From contig NZ_JBDQQR010000002.1 in assembly GCF_039888675.1 (NCBI RefSeq), positions 720,001 to 784,000 on the forward strand: a stretch of DNA of 64,000 nt. Direction: 5' to 3'. The DNA is from Mesorhizobium sp. CAU 1732 (lineage in GTDB: Bacteria; Pseudomonadota; Alphaproteobacteria; Rhizobiales; Rhizobiaceae). Made by a program: the position numbers and the translations under genes. Below are positions 15,239 through 24,113 of the stretch, one piece after another (within the stretch, counting starts at the first letter, position 1; each line of letters starts with the position of its first letter). Under the pieces are notes generated by a model. That model was not told where the DNA came from. It saw only the letters and a list, made by a program, of their open reading frames with translations, and did no database searches.

Positions 15239-17015
15239 ATGAAGTTCGAAGGGTTTCAAGTAACGAACTTCCGAAATGTGATTGATTCGGGCTGGATTAC
15301 CGCCAATCAAATCACCGCGTTTGTTGGTCAAAACGAAGCTGGGAAGAGCAATCTCTTCGAGGCGCTTTATTGCCTCAACCCAATTATCGAAGAAGCCGAC
15401 TACAATCTAAACGAGGATTGGCCGGTCGATCAATGGGAAGGCCGGAAGAATGCTGACGGAGAGCTCGTCTGTCACGCGCGCTTTCGCCTCTCATCCGATG
15501 AAATAGCCGCGCTGGTTGCTGCCGCAGCACCAGAAATGGAAGCCATAGCCGAAGGAGAAACGCCTCCCTCGGCACCGCTCGTGGAAGTCCCATCCGAAGC
15601 CTTTATCAACCTCTACAAATACTACGGCTATGCAACCGACTTCGAAGTGAAAGGCTTCACATCCGGAACTCTTAGTGAGGGACGAGCCACAGCGTGGGCG
15701 AAAGCAAGCGTGCCCAAGTTCGTGTACATTCACGACTACGACATGTCGGGCGCGCAGGTGGAGCTCAACCAGCTCCGCGACCGATGGGATCAGGTCGGCA
15801 GGAAGAACCGTCACAAATTGAGCAATGAGGACCAGACCATCCTCATTATTCTCGACCTCGCGAACATCGAGCTAGATGACTTCCTTCAAAAAGGTGATTC
15901 TGCGGAAGGCCGCACCGTGCGCTCCTTCGATAAGCGCTCGGCCTCGGCCTATCTCACGAAGCAGTTCGATAATCTGTGGAGGCAGAAGGAAGTCAAATTC
16001 GATATTGAGATTGACGGTCCGACGCTGAACATTTTCGCTGAGGATGCAGGCATCGGGATGCCGGTACGGCTGCATCGCCGTTCGACGGGCTTTCGTTGGT
16101 ACGTCTCGTTCGCTTGGAAGTTCACTCACGCTACAAGCGGCGAATTCAAGGATTGCGTCCTGCTCCTCGAAGAGCCGGGGGTACATCTCCATTTCACCGG
16201 ACAACGTGACTTGCTCGCGGTATTTGAGCGCCTCGCGGAACACAACGCCATTCTATATACCACACATCTCGCCTCAATGGTTGATCTCGCTCATCCGGAA
16301 CGCGTGCGGATTGTCGAGAGTCGCGATAACCACGTTGCAGTGACACGAGGGATCGTGAGTTCACAACGGGAGCCGATGGCCGTAATCGAACAAAGCCTCG
16401 GCCTCACCGGCGACCACAGCGGCATTCTCGGCAGCCGACAAGTGTTGATTGTCGAAGGAGGCGGGGACACAGTGGTGCTGCAAAAGCTCTCCGGTCTTCT
16501 CAAGGCAGACGGGAAAGAAGGATTATCGGACAAGGTGTATCTTTGGCCCGCGCACGGCGCACCCAAAACACCGATGTACGCCGGTTTCGCCATCGGCCAG
16601 GGTTGGGATGCGGGAGTGCTCCTCGACAGCGATGATGAGGGTCTCGAAAATGGCCGAGAGCAGTGGAAAGAAATTTCGGATCCTCATGCTCGGTAAGGCG
16701 GCCGGAACGAAACAGACTGATTTCGCCATTGAGGACCTCTTCCCACCAAAGTTCTTCATCGACTGCGTGAACGATACTTATGGGCTCGCCATCAAGCCGG
16801 AGGATTTGCCTGAGGACGGTTCCGACATGATTACAAAGAAGGTCGAGCACGTTCTGAAGACGAAGTACGGTCACAGCCGACTCGATAAGAAGCTCATCTT
16901 GGGCGAGATGTGGAAGCAATTCGATGCGTGGAAGTCGATTGATGATCTTCCGGCGCATACCGCTAGCCGAGCCGAAAAGATGTTTATGGCGATCAACGCA
17001 GCGTTCGGAGAATAG
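15239..17015 (+). pseudogene. OLD-family ATPase/TOPRIM nuclease with frameshift
   Basis: From the ATG at 15239 (gggggg about 6 nt upstream) the first frame gives 485 residues. It has an SMC/OLD-type ATPase: Walker A GQNEAGKS at 30-37, signature region RRSTGFRWYVSF near 281-291, Walker B LLLEEPGVHLH at 308-318 and a TTHLASMVD switch region. It then enters a TOPRIM domain: VLIVEGGGD at 402-410 and LLDSDDEG at 461-468, carrying the metal-binding Glu and Asp-x-Asp. It stops at 16694-16696. The rest of the protein (KKFRILMLGKAAGTKQTDF to INAAFGE at 17015) is in the +1 frame, so a frameshift lies at about 16640-16670. Restored, the protein would be about 590 residues, like stand-alone OLD nucleases. 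A truncated ATPase, or a second peptide from the ATG at 16650, is possible. Confidence 0.82.
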
Positions 17016-17185
17016 CGGCTGCAGTGCATGCCTATGCAGACATAGCCAGTCACGTATGAATTGGGTTCAACTTCTTTGCATTCCCGCGACGCCGCGATTT
17101 CACGCAGCCTCGATTTCGTATCTTGGTAACCCGCGTGTAACCGCCGCCCTCTGAGCCGCCTCGACTCCGTGCTATTTCCTTGAGA

Positions 17186-17220
17186 CCAAAAACACGAAAG
17201 CCGCGGCGAACCGCGGCTTT
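17186..17220 (-). terminator. terminator of tRNA-Gly
   Basis: On the minus strand a perfect 10-bp stem (aaagccgcgg / ccgcggcttt, loop TTCG) occupies 17220-17197 and is followed by cgtgtttttgg. The same hairpin is duplicated at the left att repeat. Confidence 0.8.
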
Positions 17221-17282
17221 TCGATGTTAGATGATTTGGAGCGGGTGAAGCGATTCGAACGCTCGACCCCAACCTTGGCAAG
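17186..17282. repeat. right attachment repeat (part of intact tRNA-Gly)
   Basis: Identical over 97 bp to 10638-10734. It covers the tRNA 3' half from the anticodon arm through CCA, the spacer and the tRNA terminator. The identity ends at 17282, within the anticodon stem, the usual crossover region for tRNA-targeting tyrosine integrases. Confidence 0.92.
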
Positions 17283-17311
17283 GTTGTGCTCTACCCCTGA
17301 GCTACACCCGC
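17237..17311 (-). tRNA. tRNA-Gly (anticodon GCC)
   Basis: On the minus strand the 75-nt sequence folds as a cloverleaf: acceptor gcgggtg paired with cacccgc, D arm gctc...gagc, anticodon arm aacctt-GCC-aaggtt, variable ggggt, T arm with gttcgaatc, then discriminator T and an encoded CCA. It is intact; the 3' part comes from the island's attachment sequence. A second, 5'-less copy lies at 10638-10734. Confidence 0.97.
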
Positions 17312-17500
17312 TCGCGCGGCTCTCGCCGCAGGCCGGGCCTATATGGCCGAACTCGAACGCGATTGCAACAGGGAAAACATCGCCTGCGAAACCTTCCTGC
17401 ACGATCGATGTCGACCGCCCGGTCTGGACGGTTCCGCCGCATATCGGCTAAGCACGAGGCCCCAGCCATTCCGTGCAGAAATCCAGCGCAGCGGTGTCCC

Positions 17501-17998
17501 ATGCCGAAAACTCAAGCCCAGCTTTTCGACTTCCTCGCCGAGCTCGGCATCGCGGTGAAGACCGTGTCGCATCCGCCGCTGTTCACGGTCGCCGATTCGC
17601 AGGCCCTGCGCGGCGAAATTCCCGGCGGGCACACCAAGAACCTGTTCCTTAAGGACAAGAAGGACAACTATTTCCTGCTGACCGTGGCCGAGGACGCCGA
17701 GATCGACCTGAAGCAGATCCATCACATTATCGGCGCGTCGAGCCGCGTGTCCTTCGGCAAGCCGGACAAGCTGCTCGACTATCTGGGCGTGACGCCCGGC
17801 GCGGTGACGGCCTTCGGCATCATCAACGACACCGCGCATCAGGTGCGGATCATTTTCGACGAAGCGCTGATGCGTCACGACGTCATCAACGCGCATCCGC
17901 TGACCAATGACGCGACCACGTCGATCGCGCGCGAGGACCTGCTTCGCTTCGTCGAGGCGACGGGACATGAGCCCCTCGTCTTGAAACTCGCGGCCTGA
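17501..17998 (+). CDS. YbaK/ProX-type prolyl-tRNA editing deacylase
   Basis: A 165-residue single-domain protein from the ATG at 17501 (upstream in-frame sequence overlaps the tRNA promoter region and is not protein-like). It matches the trans-editing YbaK/PrdX family, which hydrolyses mischarged Ala-tRNA(Pro) or related species: HPPLFTVADSQ, GGHTKNLFLKDKK (with the conserved Lys of the active site), then IGASSRVSFGKPDKLLDYLG and VTPGAVTAFGIIND. It acts in the cytoplasm with prolyl-tRNA synthetase. Whether it is ProXp-ala or a close relative cannot be told from motifs alone. Downstream genes are co-directional, but an 88-bp gap precedes the next. Confidence 0.88.
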   Translation: MPKTQAQLFDFLAELGIAVKTVSHPPLFTVADSQALRGEIPGGHTKNLFLKDKKDNYFLLTVAEDAEIDLKQIHHIIGASSRVSFGKPDKLLDYLGVTPGAVTAFGIINDTAHQVRIIFDEALMRHDVINAHPLTNDATTSIAREDLLRFVEATGHEPLVLKLAA

Positions 17999-18086
17999 AC
18001 GCCACATTTCCCCCAGCGTTGACTCGACCGTCCCGGCTCTTGGGTTTAGAGCGGATGCGGACGCTTCGACAAAATGAGGAATGACC

Positions 18087-19049
18087 ATGAGCGCGCAGGA
18101 CAATCCATACGGCAACGGCCAGTTCGGCGGCTACGCGGTCGCCAACGGCAACACGCCGGGCGATGCCGGTGAGGCGGCGGCCGCAGTGGTGAAGGACACG
18201 ACGACGGCGACGTTTCCCGCCGACGTCATTCAGGAATCGCGCAATCAGCCCGTGCTCGTCGATTTCTGGGCGCCCTGGTGCGGCCCCTGCAAGCAGCTTC
18301 AACCGGCGCTGGAAAAGGCCGTCGCGGAATCGGGCGGCCGCGTAAAACTCGTCAAGATGAACATTGACGACCACCCGTCGATCGCGGGACAGCTCGGCAT
18401 CCAGTCGATCCCGGCCGTCATCGCGTTCCGCGACGGGCAGCCGGTCGACGGCTTCATGGGCGCCATCCCCGAAAGCAAGATTCTCGAATTCATCGACAAG
18501 GTCGCCGGCCCGAGTGACAAGGCCGCCACCGCTGACGCGCTTGCCGCCGCCGCGGAGGTTCGCGCCGAGGGCGACCTGCAGGGCGCGACGCAGATCTACG
18601 CGACCATCCTGCGCGACGCGCCCGACAACATTGATGCGATCGCCGGTCTTGCGGAGGTCCTTTTCGAACTCGGCGACACCGAAACCGCCCGCGAGGTTCT
18701 CGCCCGCGTGCCGGAGGGACAGGAAGACGCCCCGCAGCTCGCCGGCATCAAGGCGCAGTTCGCGCTGGCCGAGCAGGTTTCGTCGCTCGGCGATCCCGCG
18801 GCGCTGGAGCGCGCGCTTGCCGAAAACCCCAGGGATCATCAGGCGCGCTTCGACCTCGCTTTGATCCAGAACGCAATGGGCGAGCGTCAGCAGGCCGCCG
18901 ACAGCCTTCTGGAAATCATGCGCGCGGACCGCGAATGGCAGGATGACGGCGCACGCCTCCAGCTCCTGAAATTCTTCGAGGCCTGGGGCATGACCGACGA
19001 GGCGACATTGGCCGCGCGCCGCAAACTTTCGTCGCTGCTCTTTTCGTGA
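18087..19049 (+). CDS. thioredoxin-TPR protein, YbbN/CnoX type
   Basis: A 320-residue protein. Residues about 40-145 are a thioredoxin domain with active-site WAPWCGPCK, and the rest is a tetratricopeptide-like helical region (AEGDLQGATQIYATILRDAP, AREVLARVPEG). This matches YbbN/CnoX, a redox-linked chaperedoxin working with DnaK and GroEL. E. coli YbbN lacks the CxxC pair, whereas this protein keeps CGPC and may be a reductase too. The start at 18087 has gagga 7 nt upstream; an ATG at 18081 is too close to it. It is followed after 77 bp by the LON-domain gene on the same strand. Confidence 0.9.
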   Translation: MSAQDNPYGNGQFGGYAVANGNTPGDAGEAAAAVVKDTTTATFPADVIQESRNQPVLVDFWAPWCGPCKQLQPALEKAVAESGGRVKLVKMNIDDHPSIAGQLGIQSIPAVIAFRDGQPVDGFMGAIPESKILEFIDKVAGPSDKAATADALAAAAEVRAEGDLQGATQIYATILRDAPDNIDAIAGLAEVLFELGDTETAREVLARVPEGQEDAPQLAGIKAQFALAEQVSSLGDPAALERALAENPRDHQARFDLALIQNAMGERQQAADSLLEIMRADREWQDDGARLQLLKFFEAWGMTDEATLAARRKLSSLLFS

Positions 19050-19126
19050 GCGGCGGCCCGCGCGCGCTTCGGCGCGCGCCCACAGCGAGCGGCCACGGCG
19101 CCGGAACGACAGGCAAGGAGACGTAA

Positions 19127-19798
19127 GTGCAGGCGGGAAATGCCCGATATCGCACGGCAGAAGACCTTCCGGACATCGTTCCGGTGTTTCCCCTGACCGC
19201 CGCGCTGCTTCTGCCTGGTGGACGCATGCCGCTCAACATCTTCGAGCCCCGCTATCTTGAGATGATCGACCACGTCATCGCGCATCATCGCCTTGTCGGC
19301 ATGCTGCAACCGAGGCTGGATGGCGCGTTGCGGGCCGATGGCGAGCCCGAACTGTGCGACGTCGGATGCCTCGGACGCCTGACCTCGTTTGCCGAGACCG
19401 GCGACGGCCGCTATCTCGTCTCGCTGCAGGGCGTCTGCCGGTTTCGCGTGGCTGAGGAGAGCCACGCGAAGACGCCGTTCCGGCAATGCCGCATCACCTC
19501 CTTCGCCACCGATCTCGACGCCGAGGCGGGCGCGGCGGAAGTCGATCGCCCGGCCTTGCTGAAAGCGTTCCGCGCCTATCTCAAAGCCAACGACCTCGAC
19601 GCCGATTGGGAGAGCGTGAGCCGCGCCGAGAACGCGACGCTCGTCAACGCGCTCTCCATGATGGCGCCCTACGGCGCGGCCGAAAAGCAGGCCCTCCTCG
19701 AAGCCCCCGACCTGAAGACACGCGCGGAGACATTGATCGCGATCACCGAATTCGCGCTGGCGCGCGATGACGAGAATTTCGGGTCGAGCCTGCAATGA
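19127..19798 (+). CDS. LON N-terminal domain protein (peptidase S16-like)
   Basis: A 223-residue protein consisting of the Lon substrate-binding N domain only: [28 protein letters not shown] is diagnostic, followed by a beta-rich body and a helical C-terminal half. There is no ATPase or Ser-Lys protease part. It starts at GTG (19127) with aaggag 6 nt upstream. Its TGA overlaps the next gene's ATG (ATGA), so the two are translationally coupled. Function of such stand-alone LON-domain proteins is not established. Confidence 0.88.
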   Translation: MQAGNARYRTAEDLPDIVPVFPLTAALLLPGGRMPLNIFEPRYLEMIDHVIAHHRLVGMLQPRLDGALRADGEPELCDVGCLGRLTSFAETGDGRYLVSLQGVCRFRVAEESHAKTPFRQCRITSFATDLDAEAGAAEVDRPALLKAFRAYLKANDLDADWESVSRAENATLVNALSMMAPYGAAEKQALLEAPDLKTRAETLIAITEFALARDDENFGSSLQ

Positions 19799-20043
19799 AC
19801 GACGAGCCGCACTTCACCGGAACGGCCGTCGCGCCGACCGGCGACAGCAGGAAGCACGAGATCGACCCGAAATTGCTCGACATGCTGGCATGCCCGCTCA
19901 CCAAGGCCCCGCTGAAATGGTCTCCGGCGACATCGGAACTGGTGTCGACCGCGGCGCGGCTTGCTTATCCCGTGCGCGACGGCGTGCCGATCATGCTGCC
20001 CTCCGAGGCACGCGCCCTCGAACAGGACGAGTTTGGCGGATGA
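19795..20043 (+). CDS. Trm112/UPF0434 family protein
   Basis: An 82-residue protein with [20 protein letters not shown] and [18 protein letters not shown], the Trm112/YcaR pattern. Only one Cys of the usual zinc-ribbon set is present, as in many bacterial members, so metal binding is uncertain. Eukaryotic and some bacterial Trm112 proteins activate methyltransferases; the partner here is unknown. It is coupled to the LON gene by a 4-nt overlap and abuts the TetR gene. Confidence 0.85.
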   Translation: MNDEPHFTGTAVAPTGDSRKHEIDPKLLDMLACPLTKAPLKWSPATSELVSTAARLAYPVRDGVPIMLPSEARALEQDEFGG

Positions 20044-20676
20044 ATGCGCGGCGACGTTCCTGATACCGGCCCGCCTGCAATATCTGCGACCGAGCGGATC
20101 GACCGGCGGCGCGGAAAGGGCGACGCCAACCGGGACGCGATCGTGGCTGCGGCGGCAGACCTTTTCTGGCGCAAGGGATACGCCCAGACGACGCTCGGCA
20201 GCGTGGCGCAGGCAGCCGGCATCCCGCCTGGAAACCTCTTCTACTATTTCCGCACCAAGGCCGACCTGGCGTTCGCCGTCGCGGACATCTTCGTCGCCGA
20301 AACCCAGGCCATGCTTCACGATACGGAGCATGAGGAGGCGGAACCGCGCAAGCGGCTGGCCGCCCTCGTGGCGCGTCTCGCGCGCAGCCTGCGCAGCCGG
20401 GTCGCGCATGGATGTCCCATTGCCTTGTGCGTACGCGACTTTCGCAGCAGTGCGCCCGAAGCATCCGACCGTGCGGCCGAGGCGTTCACGATGCTGATCC
20501 AGTTCATGGCCCGCGAGCTGGGCAGGTCGGGGCTGCGCCCCTCCATCGCGCTCGGCCAGTCGCGCGCCGCTTTGGCCGAGTGGCAGGGCGGCATGATGCT
20601 GGCCCACGCGATGAAGGACGCCACCGTTCTGTCCGAGAGTTTCCGCCGCATGGATCGCCTGCTCGCGGGACATTGA
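20044..20676 (+). CDS. TetR/AcrR family transcriptional regulator
   Basis: A 210-residue TetR regulator. An N-terminal helix-turn-helix (RDAIVAAAADLFWRKGYAQT, LGSVAQAAGIPPGNLFYYF, RTKADL) binds DNA; the C-terminal ligand domain has the TetR_C pattern with PRKRLAALVARLA. It starts directly after the Trm112 stop. Unlike most TetR genes it is not divergent from a transporter, and its target is unknown. It converges with dnaE2 across a 41-bp gap, with no obvious terminator. Confidence 0.88.
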   Translation: MRGDVPDTGPPAISATERIDRRRGKGDANRDAIVAAAADLFWRKGYAQTTLGSVAQAAGIPPGNLFYYFRTKADLAFAVADIFVAETQAMLHDTEHEEAEPRKRLAALVARLARSLRSRVAHGCPIALCVRDFRSSAPEASDRAAEAFTMLIQFMARELGRSGLRPSIALGQSRAALAEWQGGMMLAHAMKDATVLSESFRRMDRLLAGH

Positions 20677-20717
20677 TTTGGAGACAAGCGCTCGCACGGT
20701 GGCAACGGCGACGGGCA

Positions 20718-23700
20718 TCAATGAAAATTCCTCCCCTTGGGCATCACTGTCCTGACGGGCTGTGGCGCGGTCGGCGCTTGCCGGGCAAGTGCCTCGCGAA
20801 CCGCCTGGCGGTGCTCACGCGGGATGCTAGCCATGGTCCGCCGGTCTTCGTCGATCGAGTGCTTCACCTCGTCGGTGGGCGACAGGAAATCAACGTCCGA
20901 CGCCGCTTCGGAGAGCGCTTCGAGCCGCGGGCTCAGATCGTCCATCGCCTCGGCGACTATGTGGATGACGCCTCTTTCCGCCTGAAGGCGACCACGCACG
21001 CGCACCAGTCGCGTTCCCATGATGACGGGCAGCAAACGTTCGAAATCCCGCTTCCAGACGATCACGTTGGCGATACCCCCCTCGTCTTCCAGTGTCATGA
21101 AAATCGCATTGCCCTTGCCCGGGCGCTGACGCACCAGAACCAGCCCCGCGACGGAGATACGCCGGCCACTGGGCACGAAAGACAGGGCTGCGTTTGGTGT
21201 GATCCCGTCCCGATCGAAACCCGCCCGCAGAAAGGAAACAGGATGCGCCTTGAGCGAGAGGCGAAGGGAGCGGTAATCATGGATGACGTGCTCACCCAGC
21301 GGCATGACCGGCAGCCTGGTTTCAGGTTCATTGTCTTTCAAATCTAGATCAGGCCGGTCGAAGAGAGGCAGCGTTTCTGCGGCACTTTTGCCGTCCAGCG
21401 CGCGCACCGCCCACAGCGCCGCGCGGCGATCGAGCCCGATCGAGCGAAAGGCGTCGGCTGCGGCCAGCTTCTCCATGTCGCCGACATCGAGACCGGATCG
21501 CAGCCAGACGTCGCGCACGGATACGTAGCCGCCACCTCGCTGCTCCACCAATTTTTTGACCTTCGCCGCCGAAAGCCCTTTGATCTGCCGCAGACCAAGC
21601 CGAACGGCGTGTCGCGTTCGAATGACGTCGTGCATTTCCTCGTGGCGGCGGGCGATCTGATCACGATCGAATGGCGCAGTTTCAAGCGTGCAGTCCCAGT
21701 CGGAATGCATGATATCGACCGGCCTGATCTCGACGCCATGCTCGGCCGCGTCGCGCACCAACTGCGCCGGAGCATAGAACCCCATGGGCTGAGAGTTGAG
21801 AATCGCGGCGCAGAAGACGTCCGGATAGAAGGTCTTGAACCAGCAGGACGCATAGACGAGCAACGCGAAAGACGCGGCGTGGCTCTCGGGGAAGCCGTAA
21901 TCGCCAAAACCCTCGATCTGCGCGAAGACACGCTCGGCGAATTCCTTGTCGTAGCGGTTTTTCACCATCCCATTGATCAGTCTGTCTTTGTACTTGTCGA
22001 TGGTTCCGTTGCGTTGGAATGTCGCCATCGAGCGCCGAAGCTGGTCCGCCTCGCCGGGAGCGAAACCACCCGCTTCGATGGCGATCTTCATGGCCTGCTC
22101 CTGAAACAAAGGAACGCCAAGGGTTCTCCCGAGAATTTCCCTCATCTGCTCACTGGGATAGGTCTCCTTTTCCTTGCCCATACGGCGGCGCAGATAGGGA
22201 TGCACCATGTTGCCCTGGATAGGTCCCGGGCGAACGATCGCCACCTCGATGACGAGATCGTAGAATTCACGCGGCCTCAGCCTTGGCAGCATCGACATCT
22301 GCGCCCGGCTCTCGATCTGGAAGACCCCCAGCGTATCTGCCCGGCAGATCATGTCGTAGACATGGGCGTCCTCCTTGGGGAGTGACGCCAGGGTCAGTGC
22401 GCGGTCATAGTGCCGCTCCAGAAGGGTGAAGGCGCGTTTCAGGCAGGACAGCATGCCAAGCGCCAATATATCGACCTTGATAAGACCGACGGTATCCAGA
22501 TCGTTCTTGTCCCATTCGACCATCCTGCGGTCGTCCATTGCCGTCTTGACGATGGGCACAATCTCGTCGAGGCGGTCCTTGGTGATGACGAACCCGCCGA
22601 CATGCTGCGACAGGTGACGGGGACATTCGATCTTCATCAGTTCGTTTGCGTGGTCGATGACGTGGCGTCGCATCCGATCATCGTTGGAAAGCCCCCCAGC
22701 CGTGGCTTCCTTTTCACCCAGTTCCGATGTCGCCCAACCCCAGATCGAACCGGAAAGCGACGACTGCACATCGTCCGAGAGCCCCATGGCCTTCGCAACC
22801 TGGCGTAGCGCGGACCGGCCTCGATATGTGACGACGGAAGCGGCAAGCGCCGTTCGTGTCCCGCTATACTTTTCGTAGATGTAAGCCATCACCTCGTCGC
22901 GCCGTTCATGCTCGAAATCGACGTCGATATCCGGAGGCTCGTCGCGCTCCGTCGAAATGAACCGCTCAAAGAGGCCGTTCATTAAAAGGGGATCGACTTC
23001 CGTGATTCCCAGACAAAAACAGATGACCGAGTTCGCTGCCGAGCCGCGTCCCTGGCACAGGATGTTCACGTCTTTCATGCGCGCGAACCGGACGATGTCG
23101 TGCACGGTGAGAAAATAGCGTGCGTATTCCTTGTTGGCGACGATCTCCAGTTCATGCGTAATTTTATCGACCAGTCCTGACGGAAGACCATCTGGATAGC
23201 GACGCTGCGCGCCTTCCCAAGTCAGCCTTTCCAGCTCGGCTTGAGGGTCGATGCCGGGTTCCGTGGTCTCCTCAGGATAATTGTGGCTCAACTCCTTCAG
23301 TGAAAATCCCAGCGTGCCCGCAAACCGCATCGTCTCGGCAATCGCTTGTGGATGGCGGCGAAACAGCCGGGCCATTTCCTCTGGCGGCTTCATGTGGCGC
23401 TCGGCGTTGGCGGCGAGCTCGAACCCGGCTTCGGCCACCGGCACATTGAGGCGGATCGCCGTCAGCACATCCTGAAGGGCGCGGCGTTCGCAGACGTGAT
23501 AGCGCACATCGTTGACGGCCATGAGCGGCACTCCGACCTGCGCCGCCATGCTGGCCGCCTGCTCGATGCGAAAGCGATCGTCGCCGTCGTAGCCGGGCGC
23601 GACGGCGATCCACAGGGCCTTGCCGCCGAAACGTTCGCGCAGCGCCCGCAGGAATTCGCTCTCGTCACGCAAACCGTCTCCAAGAACAGGAAGCACGGCA

Positions 23701-24113
23701 AGCGACAAGCCGTCGCCCCATTCGATCAGATCGCTGCGATAGACATTCGGCGCGCCCTTCGGGCTTTCCTCGCGCAGATTGGCCTGGGTCAGCAACCGGC
23801 ACAGATGCCCCCAGCCCTGCCTGTTCTGCGGGTAGGCCAGCACGTCCGGCGTGCCGTCGGCAAAGACGAGCCGACAGCCGGGATGATAGGGCAACTGAAC
23901 CGGCTCTTCCGTTTCGGACACTGGAATCTGCTTCGACTGGCTCCACGCGCGCACCACGCCCGCAACGCTGTTGCGGTCGGCGAGCCCCATGGCGGCATGA
24001 CCGAGCAGCTTGGCCGCGATGACCAGTTCCTCCGGCCGGGAGGCCCCGCGCAGGAACGAGAAGTTCGACTGCACGGCGAACTCCGCATAGCCAATGCCGG
24101 CGCGCATGTTCAT
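20718..24113 (-). CDS. dnaE2: error-prone DNA polymerase III alpha-type subunit DnaE2 (ImuC)
   Basis: A 1131-residue C-family polymerase. The N-terminal PHP domain (YAEFAVQSNFSFLRGAS, GLADRNSVAGVVRA) is followed by the catalytic palm with PDIDVDFEHERRDEV near residue 395, carrying two catalytic Asp; the third is in LIKVDILALGMLS near residue 555. The C-terminal OB-fold (RISVAGLVLVRQRPGKG, FMTLEDEGG) ends in the KGRNFH-type tail. It replaces UmuC/Pol V in many bacteria: with ImuA and ImuB it performs translesion synthesis after damage. The ATG at 24113 overlaps the imuB stop (ATGA). It is the last gene of the SOS operon led by the LexA box at 26605. Confidence 0.96.
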   Translation of the reverse strand: MNMRAGIGYAEFAVQSNFSFLRGASRPEELVIAAKLLGHAAMGLADRNSVAGVVRAWSQSKQIPVSETEEPVQLPYHPGCRLVFADGTPDVLAYPQNRQGWGHLCRLLTQANLREESPKGAPNVYRSDLIEWGDGLSLAVLPVLGDGLRDESEFLRALRERFGGKALWIAVAPGYDGDDRFRIEQAASMAAQVGVPLMAVNDVRYHVCERRALQDVLTAIRLNVPVAEAGFELAANAERHMKPPEEMARLFRRHPQAIAETMRFAGTLGFSLKELSHNYPEETTEPGIDPQAELERLTWEGAQRRYPDGLPSGLVDKITHELEIVANKEYARYFLTVHDIVRFARMKDVNILCQGRGSAANSVICFCLGITEVDPLLMNGLFERFISTERDEPPDIDVDFEHERRDEVMAYIYEKYSGTRTALAASVVTYRGRSALRQVAKAMGLSDDVQSSLSGSIWGWATSELGEKEATAGGLSNDDRMRRHVIDHANELMKIECPRHLSQHVGGFVITKDRLDEIVPIVKTAMDDRRMVEWDKNDLDTVGLIKVDILALGMLSCLKRAFTLLERHYDRALTLASLPKEDAHVYDMICRADTLGVFQIESRAQMSMLPRLRPREFYDLVIEVAIVRPGPIQGNMVHPYLRRRMGKEKETYPSEQMREILGRTLGVPLFQEQAMKIAIEAGGFAPGEADQLRRSMATFQRNGTIDKYKDRLINGMVKNRYDKEFAERVFAQIEGFGDYGFPESHAASFALLVYASCWFKTFYPDVFCAAILNSQPMGFYAPAQLVRDAAEHGVEIRPVDIMHSDWDCTLETAPFDRDQIARRHEEMHDVIRTRHAVRLGLRQIKGLSAAKVKKLVEQRGGGYVSVRDVWLRSGLDVGDMEKLAAADAFRSIGLDRRAALWAVRALDGKSAAETLPLFDRPDLDLKDNEPETRLPVMPLGEHVIHDYRSLRLSLKAHPVSFLRAGFDRDGITPNAALSFVPSGRRISVAGLVLVRQRPGKGNAIFMTLEDEGGIANVIVWKRDFERLLPVIMGTRLVRVRGRLQAERGVIHIVAEAMDDLSPRLEALSEAASDVDFLSPTDEVKHSIDEDRRTMASIPREHRQAVREALARQAPTAPQPVRTVMPKGRNFH

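Larger units (their letters stand above)
10638..17282. mobile_element. tRNA-Gly-integrated genomic island, integrase-less, with defence cargo
   Basis: Perfect 97-bp direct repeats at 10638-10734 and 17186-17282 bound the segment. The right copy is the 3' part of an intact tRNA-Gly plus its terminator; the left copy is the displaced 3' tRNA fragment. This is the usual result of integration by a tyrosine recombinase. The interior looks A/T-richer than the flanks. It holds a HNH nuclease, a methyltransferase-Mrr fusion and an OLD-type ATPase, plus remains of excisionase-like and primase-like genes. No integrase gene or recognisable fragment of one was found, so the island is probably fixed or mobilised only in trans. 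Confidence 0.88.

Noticed and set aside
11038..17015. Septu-like pairing of the OLD-type ATPase with the HNH nuclease
   Set aside because: Septu needs an adjacent co-directional PtuA/PtuB pair. Here the HNH gene pairs with a methyltransferase on the other strand, and the ATPase carries a TOPRIM domain.
15239..17015. Gabija system
   Set aside because: The ATPase-TOPRIM protein is GajA-like in build, but no UvrD-like GajB helicase follows.
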